A stretch of 62,456 nucleotides of DNA from Chloracidobacterium sp. (GCA_016712045.1 JADJRV010000029.1:1-62456), one strand, 5' to 3'; counted from the stretch's first letter, positions 35,993-45,866 are shown. Notes: generated by a model not told the origin, from the letters alone. Translations and numbers: made by a program.

Positions 35993-36920
35993 ATGAACGA
36001 TTCCAAAATAGTCAGACGCGACATCAAGCCCGCACTCGTATTTTTGAGCGGCGAGCTGATCGCTGTGCCTATCCCGCTTGAGCGCGAAGAGGTCATCATG
36101 GGCCGTGCGCTTGAGGCAGACGTTCGCGTCAACGACACTCAGGTCTCGCGCAAACACGCGATGGTCACGGCAGACACATCGACCGGAGAAAGTTCAGTAC
36201 ATACTGACAGATCTCGATTCGCGAAACGGCACGTTCCTAAACGGACGCCGCGTCCGCCGCGAGGTGCTTGAGAACGGTGACAAGATCTCGATCGGCGAGA
36301 CGATCCTGCGGTTTGACCTGCTCGACGAGATCGACCGCGAATATCAGCGGCAGATCCACCGCCTTATTTCGCACGACGATCTGACTGGACTGTTGTCGAG
36401 CCGCTCTTTCTTTTCCGAGTTGCGGCGTGAGGCCGGTCGAGCGACGGCCGAAAACCGTCCGTTTTGCGTGCTGATGATGGACGGCGACAATTTTAAGCTG
36501 GTCAATGACACCTACGGCCATCTGACGGGTAGCAAAACGATCGAAGAGATCGGCTTTGCGATAATGACAAACCTCCGAAGCGGCGACGCAGCGGCGAGAT
36601 TTGGCGGCGACGAATTTGCCGCATTTTTGCTCGATGCTGATCTCGCCCAAGCTGTGGTCGCCGCCGAACGCATCCGCGCGACCATCGAAGAATACCAATT
36701 CAGCATTGTCCGTCAGGGCAAGTCAAAAGAGACGCATCATATCACCGTCAGCATCGGCGTTTCGTCATTTCCGACCGACTCTTCGGACCCGATCGAGCTG
36801 GTCGAAATGGCCGACTCGGCGCTTTACCGGGCAAAACACGACGGACGCAACAGCGTCGCCGTCTATAGCGAGCTCCCGGCACAATCTGCTGAGATCATCT
36901 TACCGTCACGCCGCGGCTAA
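35993..36920 (+). CDS. FHA-GGDEF diguanylate cyclase, frameshifted
   Basis: A cytoplasmic signalling protein of about 308 residues. Start ATG 35993 (MNDSKIVRRD). The FHA domain begins IMGRALEADVRV and VSRKHAMV, then the frame shifts at about 36188; it resumes as KVQYILTDLDSRNGTFLNGR, the rest of the FHA fold. One extra base (insertion) explains it. The GGDEF domain follows: DGDNFKLVND, RFGGDEFAA, with an I-site RSGD exactly five residues before GGDEF, so product inhibition is expected. It makes c-di-GMP under control of phospho-Thr binding. It precedes the pil-type operon, suggesting control of pili. Confidence 0.85.
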
Positions 36921-36945
36921 AAATTGCAACATTTACGTGCCTTAG

Positions 36946-36989
36946 AACGTGAAAGACATCATAAATCTTTCGTGTTAAGATTTATTTTT
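36946..36989 (+). terminator. Weak terminator-like hairpin after the cyclase gene
   Basis: AACGTGAAAGA (36946-36956) pairs with TCTTTCGTGTT (36966-36976) with mismatches in the middle, followed after 3 nt by TTTATTTTT. Confidence 0.4.
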
Positions 36990-37021
36990 GTGTCAACGTC
37001 TGATGAACTGTAGTTTTTAAG

Positions 37022-37645
37022 GTGATAACTAAGCTAAACCTCGCCACTAACCCCTTTCGCAACAGGGTTTTACCATATTTACTCGCAGGCCTGATGATCG
37101 TCATTAGTGCCGTGGTGGGTGTATTTTGCTTGGCGCGCCTCAATCAGAATAAAAAGCAGAACGAATTGCTTGCGACCGCGATCCAAGAGCGTCAGACAGA
37201 GATCGCTCGTCTTAAGGGTGAGGGTGAAAAGGTACAGCAGCTACTAACACCCGACCAAAAAGCCCTGCTCTCTGCTTCGCATAAGCTGGTCGCAAACAAA
37301 ACATTTGCCTGGTCACGACTGTTTTCCGATCTCGAAGCAGTGCTGCCGGGCAGCGTCAGCGCATCGCGTGTCGCGGTAAATAATGTGTTTCAGGACGGCG
37401 AACGCATCCGGGCCGAACTCGAGCTTGGCGTGCTGTCACGCGATTACCCGGCTGTGATGGCGATGATCGATAATATGAATAATTCCGGCCTCTTTCAGGC
37501 CGAATTACGCGGACAGGACCGGCAGGAAACCGAGCGGGTCACTTACACGGAATACACGTTTCGCGTGATATATACGCCGACCTACATCTACGCCGCCGCA
37601 CCGCCGACCGATATTGCCCAAAACCAGCAAGGAGGCGGACAATAA
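37022..37645 (+). CDS. pilN: PilN-like fimbrial assembly protein
   Basis: A 207-residue inner-membrane protein with a GTG start. It opens with ITKLNLATNPFRNRVLP, the PilN signature that contacts PilM, then one TM helix (LLAGLMIVISAVVGVFCLA), a coiled coil (about 45-75) and a ferredoxin-like periplasmic domain. It belongs to the inner-membrane alignment complex of type IV pili or type II secretion. No pilM lies immediately upstream. The stop overlaps the next start (TAATG), so translation is coupled. Confidence 0.85.
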   Translation: MITKLNLATNPFRNRVLPYLLAGLMIVISAVVGVFCLARLNQNKKQNELLATAIQERQTEIARLKGEGEKVQQLLTPDQKALLSASHKLVANKTFAWSRLFSDLEAVLPGSVSASRVAVNNVFQDGERIRAELELGVLSRDYPAVMAMIDNMNNSGLFQAELRGQDRQETERVTYTEYTFRVIYTPTYIYAAAPPTDIAQNQQGGGQ

Positions 37646-38506
37646 TGGCTGAACTGGATCCCATACCAACCGAGATCGTCGACACCTCCGATCCGGCGGA
37701 ATCTATTATATTGACGCCAACCGTGCCGCCAAATCGCCCCCAAGGTCTATGGCGGGATGTGGGGGCCGCTTGAGATCGCCGCTGTTGCGATCGGTTTTAT
37801 GACGCTGATCGGAGTGGGCTTTCTCTATTTCGTTCTCGTGCTGCCATCGAATCAAGAACTCGCCAAAAACAAGTCAGAGGCTGACCGGCTCGAAGCCGAG
37901 CTCGTTTCTGCCCGCTCTAAATATGGCCAAATAACTACGACCGAAGCCCAAGTCGCAAAGCTTTTGACCAGCGTCGATGATTTTCAGACAAGATTTTTGC
38001 CGGCAACAACAAACGGCCAGACGGCACTCTATCAACGCCTGAACGGCCTTATTCGCGGCTACGGGCTCGTAAACACCTCCGGTCCGGATTACGCTCCGCT
38101 CGAGATCGTTGATCAAAATACGACTCAGGAAACAGAAGAGGAACGCGGACGCGCCAAATTTCGCAGCCTGTTTCCCGGCGTCTACGTGACGGTAACGCTT
38201 GAGGGGTCGTATCAAAATCTCCGCCGATTTATTCGCGAGATCGAGTCGGGACGTGAATTTATCGTTGTCAGCTCAGTCGAGCTTGCTCCTTCGGACTCCG
38301 ATGGGCAAAAACAGCAAAACACCCAGACGGCACCCGCGATCGCGGGTGGTTTACCAGGATTTAATCAACCGGTCGTGCAGCCCGCTACACAGGTTCAGCG
38401 GCCAAAAGGCAAGATGCACGGCGAGGTGGTCAGCCTGCAGATCGAGATGGCCGCGTATTTTCGCCGCCCTGATTTCGCCCCGATGGCACCCGTGACAAAA
38501 CAGTAA
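37645..38506 (+). CDS. pilO: PilO-like protein, frameshifted
   Basis: About 286 residues once repaired. Translation from ATG 37645 (MAELDPIPTEIVDTSDPAES) reaches GLWRD and then a stop; the protein continues one base later as MWGPLEIAAVAIGFMTLIGV. An extra G in the GGG run at about 37753-37756 is the simplest cause. After the short cytoplasmic Pro-rich head come one TM helix, a coiled coil (SEADRLEAELVSARSKYGQI) and a periplasmic domain, as in PilO/GspM. Partner of PilN. The stop overlaps the next ATG. Confidence 0.8.
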
Positions 38507-39591
38507 TGGCACTTTTGGAAGGCAAATCAACGACCGAGAGAAACAAGATCATCGCCGCCGCGTTGCTCGGGCTGGTCGCGCTTGTTGCTCTATATCTTGC
38601 CTTTGGCCGTAGTTTTTTTGGCGGCAGCACGCCCACCGCCAAATCATCACCGACGCCCAGGCCAAGCGTAACGCCGCGAAACGTTGACACAACACGGCCG
38701 CTGCCAACCGTGGGCGAGCAGGATTTTTTATATCAGACAACGCCCGTGGATTACCGTCCGGGTGGATCCGGTGCTCCCGATCCGGGCCGTAATATATTTG
38801 CTTTTTACGAACCGCCTCCGCCCTGCAAAGGCGCGGAATGCCCAACGCCGGTTCCGCCACCCATTAAAACACCGGTACCGGCTACGCCGGCACCAACACC
38901 GCCGATCATACTGGCATCGCTAAATCCACAGGCGATTTATGCCGGTTCGCCCGCATTTCGTATGGAAGTGAACGGCGATATGTTTACCGCCGATTCGCGT
39001 ATCTACTTTAACCAGAGCGAGATGCCGACGATATTTGTTAACGGGCAAAAGCTCGTCGCCGATGTTCCCGCAAACTTTATCCAGCAAGAAGGAGCTCGAC
39101 AGATCATCGTCCAGACGCCGGATGGCAAGCTGTATTCGAATCAAATGATGCTGAATGTACAGGCTCCGCCGCGTCCCGGATTTCAATATATCGGCATGAT
39201 CGGCCGCAAGCGGTATAACAACGACACTGCATATTTCACCGAGGGCGGACGGCCGACACCGTTTGGCGCGAGACTAAATGACGTTGTCGGCGGACGGTTT
39301 AGACTGGTCGATATTTCGAATGTCGAGGTAGTTTTCGAAGACACAAGCCTCGGCTTTAGGCATCGTCTGCCGCTTACAAAAGCTGCCACTACCGGCGGCA
39401 CAGGCACAGGTTTTGGAACTGGCACCGGAACCGGCGGAAACCCGCAGTTTGGCAATCCGGGCGGTGTACCGGCGGGTATTCCGGGGATACCAACCAATGT
39501 TCCCCGTTACGTTCCGCCGCAGCCAAAGCGGACACCGAGCAAGGACGACGACGTTGACGATAATGATGACGGAGATGGTGACGGCTATTGA
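38506..39591 (+). CDS. PilP-position protein with an IPT/TIG-like domain
   Basis: A 361-residue inner-membrane-anchored protein. One N-terminal TM helix (IIAAALLGLVALVALYLAFG), a Pro/Thr-rich spacer, an Ig-like IPT/TIG domain (about 140-225; ILASLNPQAIYAGSPAFRMEVNG), and a PilP-like beta domain (FGARLNDVVGGRFRLVDISN, VVFEDTSLGFRHRLPL). The tail is Gly/Pro-rich and ends in an Asp-rich stretch (DDDVDDNDDGDGDGY). It holds the place of PilP, which links the inner complex to the secretin. The TIG insertion is not part of standard PilP. Confidence 0.72.
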   Translation: MALLEGKSTTERNKIIAAALLGLVALVALYLAFGRSFFGGSTPTAKSSPTPRPSVTPRNVDTTRPLPTVGEQDFLYQTTPVDYRPGGSGAPDPGRNIFAFYEPPPPCKGAECPTPVPPPIKTPVPATPAPTPPIILASLNPQAIYAGSPAFRMEVNGDMFTADSRIYFNQSEMPTIFVNGQKLVADVPANFIQQEGARQIIVQTPDGKLYSNQMMLNVQAPPRPGFQYIGMIGRKRYNNDTAYFTEGGRPTPFGARLNDVVGGRFRLVDISNVEVVFEDTSLGFRHRLPLTKAATTGGTGTGFGTGTGTGGNPQFGNPGGVPAGIPGIPTNVPRYVPPQPKRTPSKDDDVDDNDDGDGDGY

Positions 39592-40270
39592 TCGCAAAAA
39601 TGAACGCGGTATGACGCTGCTCGCCGTGATGGCGATCATGACTGTCTTTGCGGTCGCTCTCCTCGCGGTCGCCCCCGTCGTCCAGCAAGAGGTCCAGCGT
39701 GAAAAAGAGCTTGAATCGATCCGCCGCGGCGAAGAGGTCGCCGAAGCCATCCGTCAGTATGTCGAGTTTTATCGCGGCGCAAAATTGCCAAGTTCGATGG
39801 ACGACCTGCTCGACGGCCTGCCTCAGGGAACAAAAAAACGACAAATATTGAGAGCGTCGGCCGCCATCGACCCGCTGAGCGAAGACGGACGGTGGCGCCT
39901 CATAAAAGCGGATGTCAATACCCTCGGGCCGTTTGCAAAGCGCGTTCAGGATTACAACGGCGGCATTTTGCCGGCCAACACGAGTGCGACGTTTGACCGT
40001 TACAGCTTGGTAATCGTCAATTCGTTGAACACAGATTCGGAAGAAGATCTGCAAGCCCCGGACGACTCCGATACCGAGGTGCTTACCGAAAATACGCCAT
40101 TCATCGGCGTCGCCAGCCAGGACCGCAGCAAATCGGTCATCACCTATTACGGCATCGAAAACCACTCCAAGTGGGTCTTTACACCGCTCTTTCGCGGCGA
40201 GGGACGCAACAACTTTGTTCCCGGCCGTGGTGGCAGAGGCGGAGGCCGTCGGCCACGGCAAGAGCAATAA
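39563..40270 (+). CDS. Prepilin-like (pseudopilin) protein
   Basis: About 235 residues. The likely start is one of the ATG codons at 39563-39575, inside the end of the previous gene, giving a leader MMTEMVTAIDRKNERG and a cleavage site G-MTLLAVMAIMTVF followed by the long hydrophobic helix of type IV pilin-like proteins. Position 5 of the mature protein is Ala rather than Glu, a feature of minor pseudopilins such as GspK. The C-terminal domain is beta-rich and ends in a Gly/Arg tail. Last gene of the operon, 7 nt from the convergent peptidase gene. Confidence 0.72.
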   Translation: MMTEMVTAIDRKNERGMTLLAVMAIMTVFAVALLAVAPVVQQEVQREKELESIRRGEEVAEAIRQYVEFYRGAKLPSSMDDLLDGLPQGTKKRQILRASAAIDPLSEDGRWRLIKADVNTLGPFAKRVQDYNGGILPANTSATFDRYSLVIVNSLNTDSEEDLQAPDDSDTEVLTENTPFIGVASQDRSKSVITYYGIENHSKWVFTPLFRGEGRNNFVPGRGGRGGGRRPRQEQ

Positions 40271-40277
40271 ATCTCGT

Positions 40278-41563
40278 CTATTTGTAATCAAAAACAATAT
40301 TGCAAAACGCCTTGATCCCGACATCCAGGCGGCTGTCGTCGATAAAGAAATCAGGCGTGTGTGTGATCGGCACCGTTTTCGGGTTGCCGCCCTTTGGCAT
40401 ACCACCAACGAAAAAGAAAAATGCCGGTGCTTTCTGCCCGTAAAATGCAAAATCTTCGGCTCCGGTCACCCATTGGGCCTCACGGTATTTTCCTGGCCCG
40501 TCGGCTTTTTCGAGGGACGGCACCATTTTCTGTACAAGTCAGGATCGTTATATGTCACCGGCGTTTTTATGTCGATAGTCACCTCGGCCGTCGCTCCCAT
40601 ACTCTCGGCGATCTTTGTCGCGGTTCGTTTGATCTTTTCGTGAACATCTTTTTGCATCTCCGAATCGAGGGTGCGGATCGTGCCCGCCATGGTCATTTCT
40701 TCGGGAATGATATTTTCGCGAACACCGCCGGACATCTTTCCGACGGTAATAATCACCGGTGCTCTCGGCAGATCGGATTCGCGGGCGACGATCATCTGCA
40801 AACCTGTATAGATCTGCGTCGCGACCGCGATCGGATCGACACCCGCCACGGATATGCACCGTGCGACTGCTGGCCTTTTACTTTGATCGAAAACCAATCG
40901 CTTGCTGCCATAAACCCTAACGGTTTATACCCGATCTTGCCGATCTCAGTCTGAGCGTTTATATGAATGCCAAATATCGCGTCGATCTTTGGATTGTCCA
41001 TCACACCCTCTTTTACCATCAGTCCGCGCACCACCCTCTTCGCCGGCTGGAGCACCCTCTTCGGCAGGTTGAAAGATAAACACGACGGTCCCCTTGATCT
41101 TGTCCTTCATTCCGGCGAGCACGGTCGCCGTGCCGAGCAGCATCGCGACATGTGTATCATGCCCGCAAGCGTGCATGACGCCAACAGTCTGACCGTTATA
41201 TTCACTTTTTACCGTCGATTTGAATGGCACATCGACGCGTTCGGTTACGGGCAGGCCGTCCATGTCAGCACGAAGGCCGATCACCGGGCCTGGCTGAGCA
41301 CCTTTCAGAATGCCGACGACGCCTGTCTTGGCGACGCCGGTACGTGTTTCAATACCAAGTTTTCTAAGATGCTCGGCGATCATTTTTGAGGTATTAAATT
41401 CACGATTGCCCAGCTCGGGATTCTGGTGAAAATGCCGCCGCCACTCGATCACCTGGGGGATTGCCTTTGCTGTCGCGGCATTGATCTCGGCGCTCATATC
41501 GACAGCTAGGACAGGGGCGATCAGCGAAAAAAGGACAAGGGTTGCGGCAAACATTCTTTTCAT
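40278..41563 (-). pseudogene. Exported M20 amidohydrolase, broken by three frameshifts
   Basis: An exported metallo-aminoacylase/carboxypeptidase of about 428 residues once joined. The signal peptide ends APVLA. Motifs: WRRHFHQNPELGNREFNT, IGLRADMDGLPVTE, HACGHDTHVAMLLG and FQPAEEGAPAGEEGG. The frame is lost at about 41023 (one extra base), 40845 (one missing) and 40527 (one A missing from a run); the segments in the three other frames match the family in order: LMVKEGVMDNPKIDAIFGIH, GVDPIAVATQIYTGLQM, and MVPSLEKADGPGKYREAQWV plus GAEDFAFYG. No domain is missing. True decay is possible, but repeated read errors fit better. Confidence 0.8.
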
Positions 41564-41635
41564 TTTTACTCTCCGGTGGATTGGAATGTCTGTAATTGTA
41601 ACCTTAGTTGCGTCTAATTCAATACGCGGGCGATG

Positions 41636-42163
41636 CTATTCGGCTTTTGGCGTCGGCAGATTTAACGCCGGCACCACCTGTCCGCGATGGCATGTCGTGC
41701 AATTGATCGTCGGCGATGCGCTCTTTAGATTCTTGATACCCTTGAGCATCTCGCCGTTGATCTTGCCAACCATCGTAGACATTTCGCGGGCTACCTGTTT
41801 CGTCGGTTTGTCCTCAGATTCCCATTTGTCGGGAACATGACAATGTGTGCACGTGACACCCAGCGAACGCGAATAGCCAAATTCCATCACCGCCAAAAGC
41901 TGCCCTGCGGGCCGATCTTTCATCGTCTGAATATTTTTGAAGACAGTCGACGCAGGCTCTTTTTCCCTGCCCTTGATCTGCTCTCGCAGCTTAGCAATTG
42001 CGGCCTTTTGGTCGAATTCAGCCGGAACCGGCGTCGGTGTCGGGTTTGTTTGCGCAGAGATCGAGGTTTCAAACCGCAAGTCGCTGTTGAATACAAATAT
42101 CCCCATAGCTCCGACGATCGTTATGGCCGCGACGGAAAGGTATCTTTGCATTGTGGTTTTCAT
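41636..42163 (-). CDS. Exported c-type cytochrome (reaction-centre cytochrome-like)
   Basis: A 175-residue periplasmic dihaem protein. After the N-terminal signal or anchor come two haem sites, GVTCTHCHVPDKW and INCTTCHRGQVVP, and the VFKNIQ...PAGQLLAVMEFGYSRSLG region, which matches the photosynthetic reaction centre cytochrome subunit-like family (PF02276). Family members in non-phototrophs are common in Acidobacteria and presumably carry electrons in the periplasm. No reaction-centre genes are seen. It lies in a run of exported proteins on the same strand. Confidence 0.85.
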   Translation of the reverse strand: MKTTMQRYLSVAAITIVGAMGIFVFNSDLRFETSISAQTNPTPTPVPAEFDQKAAIAKLREQIKGREKEPASTVFKNIQTMKDRPAGQLLAVMEFGYSRSLGVTCTHCHVPDKWESEDKPTKQVAREMSTMVGKINGEMLKGIKNLKSASPTINCTTCHRGQVVPALNLPTPKAE

Positions 42164-42175
42164 ATTTTCTCCGTT

Positions 42176-43086
42176 TTATTTTTTGCGCGAATAGATCAGG
42201 TCAAATGATGTCGTCCAGGTTTTCCCCTCGTCAGTCGAATTTTCCCCATGCTGACGCACATCACCATTCGGCAATTTCGAAAACGTCATTTTTGCCAGGG
42301 TCTTTTTACCGCCGACAAACGTGTCAGCCGTTATCACCATTTCGCCGTTAATCAGGCCGCCGACGTAATGGGTAAAGGTACCCTTGTCATCGACATAGGT
42401 CTGGTGCCATTTTTTATCATTGGTGTCGTAGATGTTAAAGCTCTTGCCGTTAGAGCCGCCGCCGCCCGACCAGTTTTCAAAGATTATGCACTGGCCTAAG
42501 ATCAACTGGATACTACTCGACCCGGCCGGCACGCCCTGTGGATTTTTGACATCCCACTCGCCGATCCAAAAATCGAATTGGCGAAATTCGGGCGATGCCT
42601 TACACGGGTTCACCGCCATGTCCGACTTTGCGACCAGATCCTTAAATCCCGCATCGTCTTTCCACTGAGCAAAATCTTTTTCGGCAGTTAGAGTTTCCGG
42701 CGCGATACCGCCGGCTTTAGTACCTTTTTCCAGCGTTTCAAATGCTTTTGGCTTTGTTGCCGGCACGCGCATACGCACGGGCAAGGCCAGAGTGCAAAGA
42801 TCGGGTTTGGAGACGCAGTCATAGCCTTTTCCAAATGTGCCTGAGCTTCGGTAGTTTTATTTAGGTTGAGAAATGACAGCCCAAGTCGGTAATTGGCGTT
42901 AGGATTTACCGGTTCGAGTTTGACGATCTTTTCGTAAGCGGCGACGTCGTTCGTCCAGTCCGAAGCCGTGTAATATTTATTCGCCTCAGCCCTCATCTCG
43001 GGAGTAACGCCCGAACCTGCAACGCCCTGAGACAAGCCGGTCACAAATGCTGACAACGCAATAACGACAATTAATAATGCCTTCAT
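42176..43086 (-). CDS. Exported TPR plus DUF1579-like protein, frameshifted
   Basis: About 303 residues when repaired. The signal peptide (MKALLIVVIALSAFVTGLSQ) starts at 43086, with GGAAG upstream. A short TPR region (AAYEKIVKLEPVNPNANYRLG) runs to SPNPIFAL, where one base is missing at about 42783. The other frame then continues LPVRMRVPATKPKAFETLEK and a DUF1579-like beta domain (FDFWIGEWDV, FENWSGGGG, KWHQTYVDDKGTFTHYVGG). The domain often follows TPRs in related bacteria. Function unknown. Confidence 0.72.
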
Positions 43087-43132
43087 AACTACCAATACTT
43101 CCTTTCGTGGATTTAAGTTTCAGATGCAGTAA

Positions 43133-43157
43133 GGGCCGCGAACGGTTGTCGCGGCCC
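43133..43157. other. GC-rich hairpin between two exported-protein genes
   Basis: GGGCCGCG (43133-43140) pairs perfectly with CGCGGCCC (43150-43157) over a 9-nt loop in the 104-nt gap between the TPR genes. No T run follows on the minus strand, so it may be an RNA stability or attenuation element rather than a terminator. Confidence 0.5.
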
Positions 43158-43190
43158 CGGGTATTTATTACCGTCCTGGTTTCAGGAATA

Positions 43191-43918
43191 CTACTGTTTG
43201 AGCTTTGCTAGTTCCGAACGCAGCAGCGACGCTTCGTCAGATGTGCCGTTGACGGCCAACCCCTCGTCAAACGCCGCTCGGGCCTTTTCGGGCTGGCCGG
43301 TTCGGACGTAGGCCTGGCCGAGTGTCAACAGTATGCGCTGCTGTCCGTGATGGGCAAACTTTTTGAACATCGGGCCCATGCCTTTTCGCATTCCCTCTAG
43401 CATTTCAACGACGTGCGGGGCCATGCCGTACGAATCGGGAAGCCAAAGATACGAGGCGCTCGCGACGGATGTAACTGCTCCGTTACGCGGATCGAGTTTC
43501 TCGGCGAGCTTTAGCAGTTCAAAGCCTTTATCAAAGCTCGTCTTCTGTTTGGCAGCATTACCTTTTTCGAGCCGGACACCTCTCAAAACATGTAGTGCTC
43601 CAAGATATGCGAGTGTCTCAGGATCGTCTTTGACCAAGGTCAACGCCCGCTCAAGGGTCTTCTGTGATTTCGGTACGGCGGGCCGGTCGCCCTCGTCGAA
43701 AAACTGAAAAAAATACGCTTTGCCTAGTTTTCGGGTCAATCTCAGATCATCCGGTTTGGCCGCCGCGTCTTTTTCAAACTGCGCGACCTCCTCGGGAGAC
43801 GGAGCAGAACCGGCAACGAAATCCTGAGCTAATTGATTTGGGATCTGTGCGAAAGCAGCTGAGCCACACAAAATGCAAGAACGAGCGAAAAAATCAGCAA
43901 GAAAAAGCGTCTATTCAT
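43191..43918 (-). CDS. Exported TPR protein, frameshifted in the signal peptide
   Basis: About 242 residues. Translation from ATG 43918 gives a typical signal peptide start (MNRRFFLLIFSLVLAF), then the frame is lost at about 43870; the other frame supplies CGSAAFAQIPNQLAQDF, which completes the cleavage region. One missing base repairs it. The mature protein is helical with TPR-like units (LTRKLGKAYFFQFFDEGD, LLTLGQAYVRTGQPEKARAA). Periplasmic, function unknown. Confidence 0.72.
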
Positions 43919-43941
43919 ATCAGGTTTCTCCAATCATAAGA

Positions 43942-45108
43942 TCACCGGACAGTTTGTTTTGAGATCAGGTCGGCTGTTTCGACCAGTACGCGGCCAAGAG
44001 GCTTGCCTAAATTCTGTCCGACACTTGTATTAACCTGAACGGCTACGGCGATTTTTTGTTCCGGGAAATACATCATGTCCGTCATATAGCCGGGGAAAAA
44101 ACCGCTGTGTCCATACGAAGTCCCGGCGGCGGTTTTTCTGATGATCACGCCGAGGCCGTATTTTGTCTCTCGCCCAAGCATCGGTGCGGCAACACCGGCG
44201 AGCACTTGCGGCAGCAGCGCGTTGTCGTAGGCCTTGCCCTCATACATCATTTTGGCCCACCGTGCGAGATCCTCAGTGGTCGTCGCCCAACCGCCACCTG
44301 TCCACTCGAATTGTGGATTGATGATAAATTTGCCGTTCGCTATCATCTCGTCTTTGCCGCCAAATGGATTGTTTGCCCCGGCGTAACCCTGTACCACGCC
44401 CTTTAGCTTTAGGCCGTCTTGCGGAATTGTATTGGTCAGCTTAAGCGGCTTGATCAGACGCTTGTTCGCGACGTCGTAGAACTTTTTACCCGTCACCTTT
44501 TCGATGATCATGCCCAAAACGATGTAATTCGTGTCCGAATAATCCCAGCTTTTGCCGGCCTCAAACGGCGGCTTTTCATCGAGCAGATAGGCGAGCAGCT
44601 CCTGCGGTTTCCACACTTTTTCAGGGTTTGCCGTCAGGTCCTTTGTGAACTGATCCTTAAATTCGTACCGGACGAGGCCGCTGGTGTGATTCATCAGTTG
44701 GCGGACAGTGATGTCTTTCGCATTAGGCAGCCGTGCAAACCATACTTCACTGCCAAGATATTTCTCGACCTTATCATCGAGGCCGATCTTGCCTTCTTTC
44801 ACAAGCTGCAATGCAGTCGCTGCCGCAAACGTTTTACCTGTGCTGCCCGCGAGCATCCGTCCGTGGCTAGCATCGGTGTTTTCAGCGGTATCCGAATAAC
44901 CGACAGCAAAACTCATCACCTCGCCATTTGCCAAAACGACCCCGACCGTCGCCCCGGGAAACTTGCCCGCCTTATGCCACTCGTCGAGCTTTTGTTGGAT
45001 CTGGGTCTTTAGATCAACTGCAGGAGCCGTCGCTTGAGCAAAGCTCATGCAGGCGAGGGCAAATGCCGTCGCAAAAACGAAGATAAATTGCCGGATCGAT
45101 CGCGTCAT
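43942..45108 (-). CDS. Exported serine hydrolase (class C beta-lactamase-like)
   Basis: A 388-residue protein with a signal peptide ending MSFAQ. Penicillin-binding-type motifs: AGSTGKTF (SxxK), YSDTNYIVLG (YxN) and YGHSGF (the HxG/KTG equivalent). This belongs to the broad PF00144 group that includes D-aminopeptidases, esterases and carboxypeptidases; antibiotic hydrolysis cannot be inferred. Its start overlaps the stop of the upstream LolA-like gene by 4 nt. Confidence 0.88.
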   Translation of the reverse strand: MTRSIRQFIFVFATAFALACMSFAQATAPAVDLKTQIQQKLDEWHKAGKFPGATVGVVLANGEVMSFAVGYSDTAENTDASHGRMLAGSTGKTFAAATALQLVKEGKIGLDDKVEKYLGSEVWFARLPNAKDITVRQLMNHTSGLVRYEFKDQFTKDLTANPEKVWKPQELLAYLLDEKPPFEAGKSWDYSDTNYIVLGMIIEKVTGKKFYDVANKRLIKPLKLTNTIPQDGLKLKGVVQGYAGANNPFGGKDEMIANGKFIINPQFEWTGGGWATTTEDLARWAKMMYEGKAYDNALLPQVLAGVAAPMLGRETKYGLGVIIRKTAAGTSYGHSGFFPGYMTDMMYFPEQKIAVAVQVNTSVGQNLGKPLGRVLVETADLISKQTVR

Positions 45109-45866
45109 TTCGTTTTGTAATAAGTGCGGTCAACACTCATCCATTTTTCAGGGTTCCACAGCTCAGGGTCGAGCGTCATCCCTGTTCGAACCTCGGTATA
45201 TTCTTCCATCGTCGTCGGCTTACCGTCGGCAAAGAAGAGCACCTCAGGCGCGACCCAACCGCCGCCCGTCTTGAAATATTTGTTGAACTGCGTTTCGTTG
45301 ACCACTTTTTTATCGCGGCCGCCAAGTTGGATCAGCCTAACAAAATACAGGTTCTTTTTATCCACCCACACCTGCGGTTTATTAACATCGCCCTTTGCGG
45401 CACCGACTACATAAACATCACGGCCCTGCCACTTTTCCTGATGTATCAGGCTGAGGTCGATGCCAAATCCTTTGACCTGCTCGATGGTAGTGGCGACCGG
45501 CTGGTGATAAACATCAAACCCGAGCGTCATCAACGGATGCACAAAAGGACGCCCGGCCGCAGCCTTGCCGTCGCGAACGGAAAAGAGCTTACCGTCAGCA
45601 AACAGAATACCGTTGCCTTTATCAAGCGGCTCGATGTCGATCCGCAGCTTGCCCGGAACGCTCATCGCCTCATACCAAGTCTCGAAACTCGTCGTCCCAT
45701 CCGGCTTATGAGTTATCGTTTTTTGTATAAAAGTAAGCGTCTTGTACCATTTGCCCTCGTACTTTTTATACATTGCGGCGATCAGATCGTCGCCGGATTT
45801 GATGTCTGCGGCCCAGGCAGGTGACGCAATCAAGAGAACCAAAAAGATAAGTAGGTAGTGTTTCAT
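45105..45866 (-). CDS. Exported lipoprotein-carrier-like (LolA-fold) protein
   Basis: A 253-residue exported protein with signal peptide ending AWAADI. The order of segments (GDDLIAAMYKKYEGKWYKTL, PGKLRIDIEPL, GILFADGKLFSVRDGK, VWVDKKNLYFVRLIQLGG) matches the outer-membrane lipoprotein-sorting (LolA/LolB-like) half-barrel. Probably binds a lipid or hydrophobic ligand in the periplasm. It is translationally coupled to the serine hydrolase gene. Confidence 0.68.
   Translation of the reverse strand: MKHYLLIFLVLLIASPAWAADIKSGDDLIAAMYKKYEGKWYKTLTFIQKTITHKPDGTTSFETWYEAMSVPGKLRIDIEPLDKGNGILFADGKLFSVRDGKAAAGRPFVHPLMTLGFDVYHQPVATTIEQVKGFGIDLSLIHQEKWQGRDVYVVGAAKGDVNKPQVWVDKKNLYFVRLIQLGGRDKKVVNETQFNKYFKTGGGWVAPEVLFFADGKPTTMEEYTEVRTGMTLDPELWNPEKWMSVDRTYYKTK

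Noticed and set aside
39389..40450. A 353-codon minus-strand frame over the pseudopilin gene
   Set aside because: It opposes a gene with a clear prepilin motif and tight operon spacing, and its own product has no recognisable feature.
41636..42163. Photosynthetic reaction-centre operon
   Set aside because: Only a dihaem cytochrome of the related family is present; no pufLM, psc or chlorophyll genes are in the window.
43933..44070. Beta-lactam resistance gene call for the serine hydrolase
   Set aside because: The SxxK/YxN/HxG motifs are shared by many esterases and peptidases; no residue specific to class C beta-lactamases is clear.
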